A stretch of 64,000 nucleotides of DNA, taken from the NCBI RefSeq assembly GCF_051045985.1, contig NZ_CP157350.1, positions 248,001 to 312,000 of the forward strand, in the 5' to 3' direction. A program made the position numbers and the translations under genes. Under the pieces are notes generated by a model that saw only the letters and a program-made list of their open reading frames with translations, had not been told where the DNA came from and did not search any database. This stretch comes from Scardovia wiggsiae. GTDB lineage: Bacteria; Actinomycetota; Actinomycetes; Actinomycetales; Bifidobacteriaceae. Below, piece by piece: positions 31,652 through 44,300 of the stretch; positions within the stretch are counted from its first letter, which is position 1; each line of letters begins with the position of its first letter.

Positions 31652-33613
31652 ATGAAAAAATTGCTCGTTGCCAACAGGTCCGAGATCGCCCTGCGTGTTA
31701 TCCGCACGGCAAAGGAAATGGGTATTGAAACGGTAGCCGTATACTCCGAGCCGGACCGCCGCGCCCCTTATGTTGACCAGGCGACAGAAGCGTATTATCT
31801 TCCCGGGGATACATATAACGAAACATATCTTAATCAGGATGCAATCCTTGATATTGCCCGCCGCAGCGGGGCAGATGCCATACACCCGGGATACGGGTTC
31901 CTCTCGGAATCTGCAGATTTTGCTGCGCATGTGCTGGAACGCGGGCTTATATGGGTCGGCCCCAGACCGCAGGTGCTTGAAGACCTTGGGGATAAGATCA
32001 GCGCCCGGCGTGTGGCCCATGTAGCGCAGGTTCCGCCGGTGCCGGGCATCAGCGAACCCGTCGATGATGTGCACACACTGGTGGAATTCGGGGCAAGCTA
32101 TGGGTATCCGGTAATGATGAAGCGTACCGATGGCGGCGGCGGGCGCGGCATTACTGTAGTGAAGGACGAAGACGGGCTCAGGTCTTTCTACTCTGCCCAC
32201 GATTCCCTCCAGGGCAGTGATCTGGGCAAATACTTCATTGAGAAATTCGTAGCCCACGCGCGGCATGTGGAAACGCAGTGCGGGCGTGATTCGCTGGGGA
32301 ATTTTACCGTGTATTCCACCCGCGACTGCTCTGTACAGCGCAGGAACCAGAAACTCATTGAAGAGGCCCCTGCGCCTTTCCTCAGCGACAAAGTGCAGGC
32401 ACGCCTGATGACGTACTCCCGCAGGCTTTTTGATTCAGTCGGATATGAAGGCCTGGGGACCTGCGAATTCATGGTGACCCCAACAAGCGACGTGTATTTC
32501 CTGGAAGTCAACCCCCGCCTGCAGGTAGAGCATACGGTAAGCGAGGAAGTATGCGGGATCGACCTTGTACGGGAGCAGCTCAATATTGCAGACGGCAAAG
32601 AGCTTACCCGGGCAGGGGAGCCGCGCGGACACAGTTTCGAGCTGCGTATCACCAGCGAAGACCCGCAGAAAAACCTTACCCCGGGCTCCGGCACCATAGA
32701 GCACCTCCATTTCCCCTCAGGCCCGGGCATACGGATCGATTTCGGCGTGGCTGAAGGCAACACTGTTTCACCCAAATTCGATTCCATGATGGGAAAGATC
32801 ATCATTACTGCCCGTACCCGTGAAGAGGCTATACCCCGCGTGCTGAGGGCACTTGATGAATTTGAGATCACAGGGATCACAACACCTTGCGAACTGTACC
32901 GCGATATATTCCACAATCCTGATTTCACCGCCGAAAACGGCAGCTTTGCTGTTACTACACGTTGGCTGGAGAAGAACTACCTTTCGCAGAGCGCTGCTTC
33001 TGCGCGGGCAGGCATGCCGCAGAGCCTTGTCCAGATGCAGTCCCCGCAGGAGATAATAGGCAGCGTTGCGCCGCAGTCCTTTATTATGGAGATCAACGGC
33101 AAGCGTGTGCGGCTCAACGTCCCCACAGATTTTGTGGGGCTGCTTACCCAGGGACGGCTGCGTTCGCAGCGCCGCCCGGCCCAGCCCCTGAGAGGGAACG
33201 GGCTCAGCACGGCGCATGCTGACAGCGGGTCACGGGCATCGTCCGATTCCAATGGGCAGATCAGCGCCCCTATGCAGGCTGTGGTCACGCGGGTCAATGT
33301 TGCTACGAATCAGAAGGTTTCCAAAGGCGATCTTCTCGTGGTCCTCGAATCTATGAAAATGGAAAATTATGTTTATGCCCCCCTGTCAGGGCGTGTGGCT
33401 GAGATCATGGTTGGGCCTTCTGACAGTGTCGATGCAGGCGACCCTCTGGTAACTATCTCTCAGGACGGTCCCGGGGAGGCTTCTGCCGATCCGGAAGATG
33501 CCGGCAGTACTGCCGCGGATAGGGCAGGCAGCACCAGCGGCGCCGATGGTACCGTCAGCAGGGCGGACAATGATGGGGCGGTTGACAGAGACCGGAAAGA
33601 AGGGGATAAATAA
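31652..33613 (+). CDS. accC: Acyl-CoA carboxylase alpha subunit: biotin carboxylase plus biotin carrier domain
   Basis: 653 residues. Biotin carboxylase domain at about 1-450: KKLLVANRSEIALRVIRTAK, GYGFLSESADF, MMKRTDGGGGRGITVVKDED (ATP grasp loop) and FLEVNPRLQVEHTVSEEVCG. The biotin carrier domain comes after a linker, at about 545-610, with VVLESMKMENYVYAPLSGRV; the biotinylated residue is Lys569. The last ~40 residues are a low-complexity tail. Makes carboxybiotin for transfer to acetyl-CoA (giving malonyl-CoA) by the subunit encoded next. The stop overlaps the next start as TAATG. Confidence 0.95.
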   Translation: MKKLLVANRSEIALRVIRTAKEMGIETVAVYSEPDRRAPYVDQATEAYYLPGDTYNETYLNQDAILDIARRSGADAIHPGYGFLSESADFAAHVLERGLIWVGPRPQVLEDLGDKISARRVAHVAQVPPVPGISEPVDDVHTLVEFGASYGYPVMMKRTDGGGGRGITVVKDEDGLRSFYSAHDSLQGSDLGKYFIEKFVAHARHVETQCGRDSLGNFTVYSTRDCSVQRRNQKLIEEAPAPFLSDKVQARLMTYSRRLFDSVGYEGLGTCEFMVTPTSDVYFLEVNPRLQVEHTVSEEVCGIDLVREQLNIADGKELTRAGEPRGHSFELRITSEDPQKNLTPGSGTIEHLHFPSGPGIRIDFGVAEGNTVSPKFDSMMGKIIITARTREEAIPRVLRALDEFEITGITTPCELYRDIFHNPDFTAENGSFAVTTRWLEKNYLSQSAASARAGMPQSLVQMQSPQEIIGSVAPQSFIMEINGKRVRLNVPTDFVGLLTQGRLRSQRRPAQPLRGNGLSTAHADSGSRASSDSNGQISAPMQAVVTRVNVATNQKVSKGDLLVVLESMKMENYVYAPLSGRVAEIMVGPSDSVDAGDPLVTISQDGPGEASADPEDAGSTAADRAGSTSGADGTVSRADNDGAVDRDRKEGDK

Positions 33614-35250
33614 TGGCAGCAGTACATACACTGGATGAGCAGGAAGTATCTTTACAGATACCAGTGCCGCCGGCAGCCTCGTCATCAGTCATTACTACGG
33701 CAGGGCGGCAGCCAATCCGCGCGGAGATCGTCCACGCGGCAAAGCTTGCGGCTGATGCAGAGGAAAACGCCCGGGAGCGCCAGCATCCAAAAGGGAAATA
33801 TACGGCGCGTGAACGCCTTGACCTCCTTTTTGATGACAAGACCTTCCATGAAATAGGGCGTTTCAGCGGCGGCAATATCAATAAAGATATCCCGGGTTCA
33901 GCTGTTGTGACCGGCTTCGGACAGATCATGGGCCGGACAGCCGGAGTATATGCCCAGGATTTTTCCGTCCGCGGGGGGACTATGGGCCGGGCAGAGGGCA
34001 AAAAGATATGCCATCTGCTTGATATGGCAATGGAATTGAAAGTGCCTGTCATAGCAGTCATAGATTCCGGCGGTGCCCGTATCCAGGAAGGTGTAGAGGC
34101 CCTGACGCAGTACGGCCGGATATTCAGAAAAACATGCCAGGCATCAGGATACATACCTCAGATATCGCTGATCCTCGGCCCCTGCGCGGGCGGTGCGGTA
34201 TATTGCCCAGCACTCACCGATATTGTGATCATGACCAAAGAGAATTCCTATATGTTTGTTACAGGGCCGGAGGTTGTGAAAGCTGCTACCGGCGAGCATA
34301 TCTCCATGGAAGACCTTGGCGGCGGGCATGTGCATAATGCCACATCGGGCGTAGCACACTATCTGGGTGAAAACGAGGCCGATGCCATTGATTATGCCCG
34401 TACGCTCCTGGCCTATCTGCCTTCCAGCTGCGAAAGCGCCCCTCCTTCCTATGCTTATGCCGAAGGGCGTGCGGAGGACCTTGCAGCAGAACGTATAAGC
34501 CATATTGTCCCTGAGAATGATCGTCAGCCTTATGACGTGCTTGACGTGATCCGCTGCATTGCAGATTACGGTGAATTCATTGAGGTCCATGAGCTTTTTG
34601 CGCAAAGCGTGGTAACAGGGTTCGCCTGCATCAACGGACGCAGTGTGGGGATAGTTGCCAACCAGCCTTGTGTGCGTGCCGGCAGCCTTGACGTTGAATC
34701 GTCTGAAAAAGTTGCCCGCTTTGTCCGGCTCTGCGATGCCTTCAACGTCCCTGTCGTTACGCTTGTGGATGTCCCGGGATATAAGCCTGGCAGCGACCAG
34801 GAGCATGCCGGCATTATCCGCCGCGGTGCCAAAGTGATCTATGCATACGCCAACGCGCAGGTGCCCCTGGTTACTGTGATCCTGCGCAAGGCTTTTGGCG
34901 GCGCATATATTGTTATGGGGTCGAAATCGATGGGCGCCGACATCAACCTCGCCTGGCCCAATTCGCAGATAGCCGTCCTCGGCGCGCAGGGTGCCGTGAA
35001 TATCCTTCACCGCAAGGAACTCCGCCGTACTGCAGATGATGGCGGCGATGTAGACGGGCTGAGGCAGAAACTCGTTGAAGAATATGAGCAGACCACGGTG
35101 AATGCCAACCTTTCCCTGGAGATAGGAGAGATAGACAGCATGATCGATCCCGAGGATACCCGTTCTGCTGTTTCGCAGGCGCTTGAACTGCTCAAAGATA
35201 AAAAAGCCCAGCCACGGTATGCGAGGAGGCACGGTAACCAGCCTCTGTAA
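33613..35250 (+). CDS. accD: Acyl-CoA carboxylase beta subunit (carboxyltransferase)
   Basis: 545 residues, crotonase-like carboxyltransferase with N- and C-halves. ERQHPKGKYTARERLDLLFD marks the start of the AccD/PccB family; VIAVIDSGGARIQEG and ILGPCAGGAVYCPALTDIVI form the first oxyanion region, and VDVPGYKPGSDQEHAGIIRR with VTVILRKAFGGAYIVMGSK the second. Transfers the carboxyl group from biotin to acetyl-CoA, giving the malonyl-CoA used by the fatty acid synthase 116 bases downstream. It starts one base inside the alpha-subunit stop, so synthesis is coupled. Confidence 0.95.
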   Translation: MAAVHTLDEQEVSLQIPVPPAASSSVITTAGRQPIRAEIVHAAKLAADAEENARERQHPKGKYTARERLDLLFDDKTFHEIGRFSGGNINKDIPGSAVVTGFGQIMGRTAGVYAQDFSVRGGTMGRAEGKKICHLLDMAMELKVPVIAVIDSGGARIQEGVEALTQYGRIFRKTCQASGYIPQISLILGPCAGGAVYCPALTDIVIMTKENSYMFVTGPEVVKAATGEHISMEDLGGGHVHNATSGVAHYLGENEADAIDYARTLLAYLPSSCESAPPSYAYAEGRAEDLAAERISHIVPENDRQPYDVLDVIRCIADYGEFIEVHELFAQSVVTGFACINGRSVGIVANQPCVRAGSLDVESSEKVARFVRLCDAFNVPVVTLVDVPGYKPGSDQEHAGIIRRGAKVIYAYANAQVPLVTVILRKAFGGAYIVMGSKSMGADINLAWPNSQIAVLGAQGAVNILHRKELRRTADDGGDVDGLRQKLVEEYEQTTVNANLSLEIGEIDSMIDPEDTRSAVSQALELLKDKKAQPRYARRHGNQPL

Positions 35251-35365
35251 ACGCGCAGAAACGCGGGATGCAGATTGTAACAGAAGAAATATCTACAGCA
35301 AATAAATAATAAAAGCACAGAAGAAACCGATAATGCAAAAAAATAATACAGAAAAAGGTAATACA

Positions 35366-38300
35366 ATGGACAACTCGTTCTTTTCCTCTATGGATACCCA
35401 GCCGCATGCTTTCCTTTTCGCCGGGCAGTCAACGCCATGGACCAGCACTGTGGATGAAGCTGCACAGAACAGCCGGCTCCTCGAACAGCTGCGTGCCTAC
35501 GATGCTGCTGCTGAGGCGCTGCTGCAGCCTGCGGCAACTGAGCTTCTGACGGTCTATGGGAGGCGCCTGGACCTTTTCTCCTATGCATCGCAGAGCCTTA
35601 TCCTGGGGGATGCCAGGTATGCTGAGGTCAGTGTGCCCGGAGTTGTACTGGCACAGCTGGCAGCCCTTCTAGACTCGAAAGAGCTGGGGATGCCTTTTGC
35701 TCCCGGTTCATTTGTCAGGGCAGCCGGACATTCACAGGGGCTTCTGTCAACTGATATCGTAGATGTGCTCAGCCGCCTTGCCCGCGGCGAAATATCCCAG
35801 GCCGGGGCTGATGCGCAGATTACATCCATACTGGCTGTTTCGCGCCTGATTGGCGCTGCGGGAAGCCGTATCGCCGGTGCACGGGGGATCGTCCCGGTGA
35901 AGGGTGCATCACCCATGCTGTCTGTTAAAGGGGCCACCCGCGAACAGATCGAAGTACTTATTTCACGGGTCCCTGAGCGTCAGGGCGAAATCGTTATCGG
36001 TGTGAAAAATTCACGCGATAATTATGTGGTATCGGGTTATCCTGAGGACCTGCGCAAGCTTGAAACCTGCATAAACAATGAGCATAAGCATCAGCAGAAG
36101 CTGCGTGAACAGAAAGTGCGGGGAGGCAGCGTATTCGATCCGTCAGTGGAGTATCTGGAGGTATCGATCCCCTTCCATTCGCCGGTACTCGCAGACGCGG
36201 TGGAGCTTGTCGGCCGCTGGGCTGACGAGTGCGGCATCGACAGCGGATATGCGCGGCGCCTGGCCCGGGCCGTACTCGTTGACACTGTTGACTGGGCGGC
36301 CCAGATTGAGGGGATACTCAGCGATTACCGTGCATGGAAGGAAGCCTCCGCCAACGGCGAAGGCACGGATTCCGGAAGCACAGATGAGCCCGGCGCCGGC
36401 AGTGAAAGCAGCCAGCGTGACGGGCAGACGCTCTGGTTTATCGATTACGGCCCGGGCGTCGTTGCAGAAAAGCTTACTGCAGCCCTTATTGAAGGCACCG
36501 GTGCCGGCGTCGTCAGCGCTGCAAGTGCCGGCAAGCGCCTTGACCTTGCTACGCCCGGCCGTACATATAAACCAGCTGAAGACTGGTCGCAGTTTGCGCC
36601 ACATATTGTCAGCACTGAGGCCGGTGACAAAGTCAGTACTGCCTTTACCCGCCTGACAGGCCGTTCGCCCATCATGGTAGCAGGTATGACCCCTACAACG
36701 GTAGAGCCGGATCTGCCTGCGGCTGCGGCCAACGCCGGGTACTGGGCCGAGCTTGCCGGCGGCGGGCAGGTCACTGAGGAAGTGTTCGACAATAATATTG
36801 CGCGGCTTAAAAGCCTGCTTGACGAAGGCACATCCGTAGAATTCAACGCCATGTTTATGGACAGGTATCTGTGGAACCTCCAGTTTGGGGGGAAGCGGAT
36901 AGTATCCAAGGCGCGTATCTCAGGTGCCCCTGTTGACGGGGTAGTGATTTCAGCAGGTATCCCTGAGGCCGACGAAGCTATGGAGCTGATAACGCAGCTC
37001 CATGATGACGGGTTCACCTATGTTGTTTTCAAACCCGGTACTGTTGCACAAATCAGGCAGGTACTGGATATCGCGAAGGAAGCTGATCCGGTTACCGTGA
37101 TCATGGAAGTTGAAGGCGGTGCTGCAGGCGGGCATCATTCATGGGAAAGCCTTGATGACCTGCTGGTAAACACATATGCGGATATCCGTGCCCGGCATAA
37201 TGTCGTCCTGGTTGCCGGCGGCGGTATCGGGACACCTGAGCGTGCGGCAGATTATATTTCCGGCCAGTGGTCTGAGCAGTACGGCCTGCCTGCGATGCCT
37301 GTTGACGGTGTGCTTGTGGGGACCGCACTGATGACGGCGAAAGAAGCCCATACAAGCCCGCAGGTCAAAAAATTCCTTGTGGAAACGCCCGGGATCACAG
37401 ATACTGAAAAGAACGGGGACCCTTTTGCGCCGCTGGGGGAAAGCTGGGTACCCAGTGGAGGGGTTGCCGGCGGTATGTCTTCAGGGCTGAGCCATCTTCA
37501 TGCTGATATTTATGAGATCGAAAATGCTTCTGCGCGCGCGGGGCGCCTGATCGTGCATCTGGAGAAGCATCCTGAAGAGCTGGAAAGCCGCAGGGATGAG
37601 ATCATCAAGGCGCTTGACAACACTGCCAAGCCGTATTTCGGCGATGTGGAAGATATGACCTACTATGAGTGGGCCCAGCGTTTTGTGGAACTGACCTATC
37701 CGTGGGCAGACAGGACTTTCGGGCTGCGGTTCCTCCACCTCCTCCACCGTATTGAAGCGCGTATCAATGAGCAGGATAAAGGCACATTCACTTCAGTATT
37801 TTCTGATGCGCAGGCTGTGGAAGACCCGCAGCAGGCCTTGGAAATATTGCTCAGGGAATACCCAGAGTCCCGTACCGCCCATGTGGCTGCCACAGATGCC
37901 GCATGGTTCCCGCAGCTGTCCCAGGAATATCCGAAACCGCTGCCGTTCGTCCCTGTGATCGACGGGGACCTTCTGCGCTGGTGGGGGCGCGACCAGCTGT
38001 GGCAGGCTGAAGATAGCCGGTACAGCGCCGATTCTGTACGGATAATCCCCGGGCCGCTTTCCGTTGCGGGCATTACAACAATGAACGAACCCGTAGTAGA
38101 TATCCTCTCCCGTTTTGATAAAACCGTTGCTGACCGTGTCCGCGCTGCGGACAGTAAAGAAGGGTACCGGACCCCTGCCAGCCTTTCCGCCCAGGAAGGA
38201 TGCGATGATGACGAGGCCTTTATCCGCCAATCCCCAACGATTTCATGGGTCGGGCATGTTATGGACAACCCCGCGTACAATACCCGCAGGGATGACCCGA

Positions 38301-41300
38301 ACTATACGCTGACACATGTCCAGACACAGGGGATGCAGGAGTTTTATGACCTTGATATCCATCTTGATACATTCTGGGATGGTGAAAGGCGGCATGGGAC
38401 CGGTGAACAGGAGCCTTACGCTGTGCGGCATATTGTTATCCCGCTTATTGTGGACCACGGCCATCCATTCCGCATGCCGGTCGTAGACCGTGACCGTCTG
38501 AAGGGGCATATCTATGCACTCCTTGCAGGGACCGCCGGTATCGGCAATACTGCTGTCACAGGCGATGTACTTGACCGTATGCCTGAGATATCCCCTGAAA
38601 CAAAAGATGCAGCCCATCCGTTCGGTATAGCGGCTGCCCATTATACGCTCAGCGCAAATCTGGGGTATGACCATGAGAGTGCTACCGCAGGCCATCTGCC
38701 GCAGTCTCTCATCCCCTCAGGTATTGTTCCTGATGCGCTTACGGGACCGGCATGGCCTGCGATATATACTGCGCTCGGCTCTGTTTACGTAGGGGAGACC
38801 CCAATCATTGAAGGCCTGCTTAATGCTGTCCATCTGGACCATTCCGTTGAGCTGCTTGTCAGCGATGCACAGCTGCAGGGGTATTATGGCCAGCGTATAG
38901 ATCTGAAGAGCTGGGCCGATGATTTCCAGGAATCTTCAGCCGGGCGTGTAGTCACTATACATGTGGAGCACGCCGGTCAGGACGGTACCGTACTGGCCCG
39001 TGAGACGGAGCGTTTCGCAATACGCGGACGTGTCTATTCTTCACAGCTGCCTGCAGATGCCCCTGATTACGGCGGCATAAAGGCGGACATCCGCCCGGCT
39101 GCGCGCCGTCTGCTGCGCCGCGTTACAGTGCAGGCGCCGGATAATATGACTGCCTTCGCGCGTGTATCAGGGGATTTCAACCCGATCCATACGTCAGCCC
39201 GTGCAGCGCGTGTATCAGGGCTCCAGGCCCCGCTGGTCCACGGGATGTGGCTGTCTGCGGCTGCGCAGCATGTTGTGCAGGCGGCAGATACCAAGGGTGC
39301 ACACTATGAGATCGCAGGATGGACGTATGCCATGTACGGCATGGTCCAGCTGAATGACCGCGTTGAGATCAGCGTCGAGCGCGTAGGCAAGGTCAATGAC
39401 GGCGGGATCGTTATTGAAGTGACATGCCGCATCGGTGAAGAGATCGTATCCCGTGCCACTGCCGTGTGCCGGCCTTATACTTCAGCTTATGTGTTCCCGG
39501 GGCAGGGGATCCAGAAGCAGGGCATGACGCTTGATGAGCGCGCGCAGTCGCCGGCAGCCCGCCAGGTGTGGGAGCGCGCAGACAGGCTTACCCGCAGCAG
39601 GCTCGGGTTCTCCATACTTGCTGTTGTGCGCGATAACCCTAAGGAACTTACAGCGCGCGGCGTGACATACCGGCATCCTGAAGGGTTGCTCAACCTGACA
39701 CAGTTTACCCAGGTCGCGCTGGCAACCGTGGCCCAGGCGCAGACCGCCCGTTTGCGTGAAGCGGGAATGGTTTTCGAGCCCGCATATTTTGCCGGGCATT
39801 CCCTGGGGGAATATAACGCACTGAGTGCTTTTGCCCAGATAATCCCACTGGAAACAGAGCTTGAGCTGGTCTTCCACCGCGGCTCCACCATGCACCATCT
39901 TATTGAACGCGATGCACAGGGCCGGTCGAATTACCGTATGGGGGCTCTGCGCCCGAACCAGTTCGGTGTGGATGATGCCCATGTTAACGGTTACATTGAT
40001 GATATATCACGCCAGTCAGGTGAATTCCTGCAGATCGTTAACTATAACCTTGCAGGCTCCCAGTATGCAATAGCAGGGACTATTGCCGGACTGAAAGCGC
40101 TTGAGAAGGATTCTTCCCGCCGTGCGCGTGAAGCGGGCGGCAAGAAGCCGTTTATGCTGGTCCCTGGCATTGACGTCCCGTTCCATTCCACCCTGCTGCG
40201 CAAAGGTGTTCCGGAGTTCCGCGCAAAACTGGATTCCCTGCTTCCTGAAGATATTAAGTACCGCCGGCTTGTAGGGCGTTATATCCCCAACCTGGTAGCA
40301 CGCCCGTTTGAGCTGACCCGCGATTTCGCCCGGGCTATCCTTGATGTGGTACCTTCAGAACAGCTGCGCGCGATTGCAGACAATGATGATCGGTGGAATG
40401 AGTATGCCGCTGACGAAGGCAAACTCGCGCGGCTCCTTCTTATCGAACTCCTATGCTGGCAGTTTGCATCCCCCGTACGGTGGATCGAAACCCAGAGCCT
40501 GCTGTTCACCCCTGAAGGGAGGGGCGGCCTTGGAGTTGAAAATTATGTTGAAGTCGGTCTTGGCAATTCCCCAACGCTGGCGAACCTCGGGTCCCGCACC
40601 CTGCTGCTCCCCGAGTTTGCAGGCGTAACTGTGGATGTATTCAATGCAGGCCGCGATGAGAAGCGTGTCTATATGACAGACGATGACCCGGATTCGCTTG
40701 TTGAGCAGACGGAACCTGAGGCTGATACCGAGCCGGGTGTTTCCGAGGCTGCTTCTGCTGGGGAGGCTGCCAGCCCGGCAACCGCGCCTGCCGCTGGGCA
40801 GGGTGCAGCAGAGCCGGCAAAGGCAGCAGATACTAATACTGCACTTGCTGCGTCTGCCGGAGCTTCCGGTGTTGCCGGTTCCGCCGGTACTGTTCCCGCT
40901 TCCGGCGCCGCGCCTGCTGAAGATATCCCGTTCACAGCGTGGGACGGCATCAGGACGCTGATAGCATACAGCGCAAAGATCCGTCCAGACCAGATCGGGG
41001 TACAGGACACTACTGATACCCTGACCAATGGCGTATCTTCACGGCGCAACCAGCTGCTTATGGATATGAGTGCAGAGCTGGGTGTCCCCAGCATTGAAGG
41101 TGCTGCTGAAGCAGCTGTCAGCGCGCTTGAGCCGACTATAACCAAGGCAGCTCCCCGGTATAAGGCTTTCGGCCATGTGCTTTCCGACGCTGTGCGGGAG
41201 CGTATCCACCAGCTGTTCGGTTCGGCAGGCGTGAAACAGTCCCATATTGCGCAGCATGTGCATGATGCCTGGGGCCTGGGTGATGGCTGGGCAGCATTCG

Positions 41301-44300
41301 TTACTGCAGAACTGCTTCTGGGGACCCGTGAGGGTGTCAGCACGCGCGGCGGCGATCTGGCCACACTTCCTGTCGGCGCAGTATCCAATACTTCCGGTGC
41401 TGACGCGCTTATTGATAAAGCAGTCCAGGCAGTAGCTGCGGCTCATGGCGTTACGGTAGCCCCGCAGTCGGCACAGTCTGCCGGGGCTGGGGCGATGGTG
41501 GATTCTGCGGCCCTGAAAGAATTCTCCGAGCAGATCACAGGGGAATCGGGCATCCTCGCATCCGCAGCGCGTTTCATCCTGGACAAGCTTGGCATAAAAG
41601 CTTCAGGATCTGCTGAGGAAACGGAGGATAACAGTGGGATCGTTGATATGGTCAACGCCGAGCTTGGCCCGCAGTGGCCGAAACTCGTTTCCCCGCGGTT
41701 CGATGCGCGCAAAGCTGTCCTTCTGGACGACCGCTGGGCCAGTGCACGCGAGGACCTTGCGCATATCTATTACGGCGATGATGAACAATGCGCTGCGGAA
41801 AGCTATACGGGTGCAGGGGAGGCTGTGGCCCGCCAGGCAGCATGGTATGCACAGCAGGCCAGGCTGCACGGGGGAGAGGCTGCGCGCCATGCGGAAACAT
41901 TCGGCCGTATATCCCGGGAGGCTTTGCGCACAGTACCTTCTGCACAGGAAGATGCCGGCACGCTCCCATTCGCCCGTGATATTGCTGTAGTTACCGGCGC
42001 ATCTGAAAAGTCGATCGCAGGACAGGTGGCTGCCCAGCTGCTTGCAGGCGGCGCAACCGTTATTGCAACAAGCTATTCTTTTGACACCGGTTTCATCCAG
42101 TGGGCTAAAGAGATATACCGTACGCATGCCGCAGGGGAAGCACGCCTGTGGATAGTCCCGGCAAACCTGTCCAGTTACCGCGATGTGGATGCGCTTGCTG
42201 CGTGGGTAGGCAATGAGCAGAAAGAGACCCATGGCGCAACAACCACTGTGGTCAAACCGGCATACGCCCCGACGCTGCTGTTCCCATTCGCCGCGCCGGG
42301 CGTCCACGGCACGCTGTCTGATTCCGGCGAGCTTTTTGAATCCCAAGCCAGGCTTATGCTCTGGGGGGTCGAGAGGCTTATCTCCCGGCTGGGCGTTCTT
42401 GGGGCGGACACCGATGTGGACCATCGCCTGCATGTGGTGCTTCCGGGATCGCCTAACCGCGGCACCCTTGGCGGTGACGGCGCATACGGCGAAGTCAAGA
42501 GTGCTTTTGATGCCATAGTCAACCGGTCCCGGGTCGAAAAAGACTGGTCCGGCACCGTTACCTTTGCCCATCCGCGGATCGGCTGGGTACGCGGTACCGG
42601 CCTGATGGGCGGGAACGATCCGCTTGTCGAGGCTATTGAACGCCGGGGGGTTCGGACCTACAGTACTGAAGAGATAGCAGCCGAGCTCCTTAAGCTGTCT
42701 TCGGCAGAAGCCCGCGAGCAGGCTGAACAGGATCCTGTCGAGGCTGACCTTACAGGCGGAATGGGGTCTCTGGATATCGATATGTCCCAGCTGCGCGAGG
42801 AAGCCCTGGCCGGATCAGGTACCGGACCCGAAACTGACAGCAGCGGAGAGCATAGCGATGCCGGCACTGTTCCGGAAAATGTGTCCGGAGCCTCCTTAGA
42901 GGCCGGGGACACTCCGGGTTCTCCCGCAGGGATTGCCCCGGATCCTTCTGCAAAGGCTGGTGCTTCTGCAGAGGCGGCTTCAGAAAACACCCGTAAAGAT
43001 ACTTCTGAAGTCAAGGCCCTTCCCACCCTCCATACACCGCAGCAGCCTGAGGTCAGGATGGGTGAATGGGATTCCGTGACTGCCCGCCCTGAAGATGAGG
43101 TAGTTATTGTTTCCATTGGCGAACTGGGTACATGGGGTTCCGGGCGTACCCGCCGTGATGCCGAACTGGGCATTGCAGCGGACGGTACCGTTGACCTGAG
43201 TGCTGAAGGTGTGCTGGAACTGGCATGGAATATGGGCCTCATCTCATGGCAGGATTCGCCCGAACCCGGTTGGATCGATACTGACGGCAACCTCGTCGCG
43301 GAAGAGGATATTTACGAAAAATTCCATGACGATGTTGTAGCGCGGAGCGGCATCCGCCCGTTCGATGACGGCATGGGGTCAGATTACCTTCATGGGACTG
43401 ACAGCAAGTCTGCGGAAGTTTTCCTCGACCACGACGTCACGTTCAGTGTGGCGAATGAGGCTGCGGCGCGTGAATATATGGATGCTGACAGTGAGCATAC
43501 TGTTATCCGTCATGATGACGGGTCGGATGAATGGCTCGTTACACGTACGCAGGGCGCTTCCGCTTTCGTGCCGCGGCGTGCAGTCATGACGCGGACTGTG
43601 GGCGGGCAGTTCCCGAAGGGCTTTGATCCGCGCAAGTGGGGTATACCGGCATCTATGGTCGATTCCGTGGACCCAATCGCCCTATGGAACATTGTGACCA
43701 CGGTCGATGCCTTTATTTCCGCAGGTTTCTCGCCTTCAGAAATACTCCAGTCCATACATCCGTCAATGCTCGCTTCAACGCAGGGCACCGGTTTCGGCGG
43801 CATGAATTCCATGCGGCAGCTGTATGTAAACCGTTACCTGAGCCAGGCGTACCCGACGGATATCCTTCAGGAAGCATTGCCCAATGTTGTTGCGGCACAT
43901 GTAATGCAGTCCTACGTTGGCGGTTACGGCAACATGATACAGCCAGTATCCGCCTGTGCAACTGCAGCCGTATCGCTTGAAGAGGGCGTCGATAAGATTA
44001 AGCTCGGCAAGGCAGATTTTGTTGTTACCGGTGCGATCGATGATATTGGCGTCGAGTCTGTAAACGGTTTCGGCGATATGAATGCCACGGCCAACTCTGA
44101 GGAGATGTACGGCAAAGGTATTGACAGCAGGTTCTTCTCCAGGGCGAACGACCGCCGCCGAGGAGGATTCCTCGAAGCCCAGGGCGGGGGGACCATACTC
44201 ATCACGCGCGGTGACCTGGCCATGAAACTCGGCCTTCCGGTTGCAGCCGTCGTCGGGTACGCTAACTCGTTCGCAGACGGCGCCCACACATCGATCCCCG

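Noticed and set aside
34144..35232. 362-residue minus-strand frame opposite the carboxyltransferase
   Set aside because: Antisense shadow of a gene with complete carboxyltransferase motifs and normal codon use.
41603..42571. 322-residue minus-strand frame inside fas
   Set aside because: It lies within the ketoreductase part of fas, which is intact; no domain or ribosome binding site on the minus strand.
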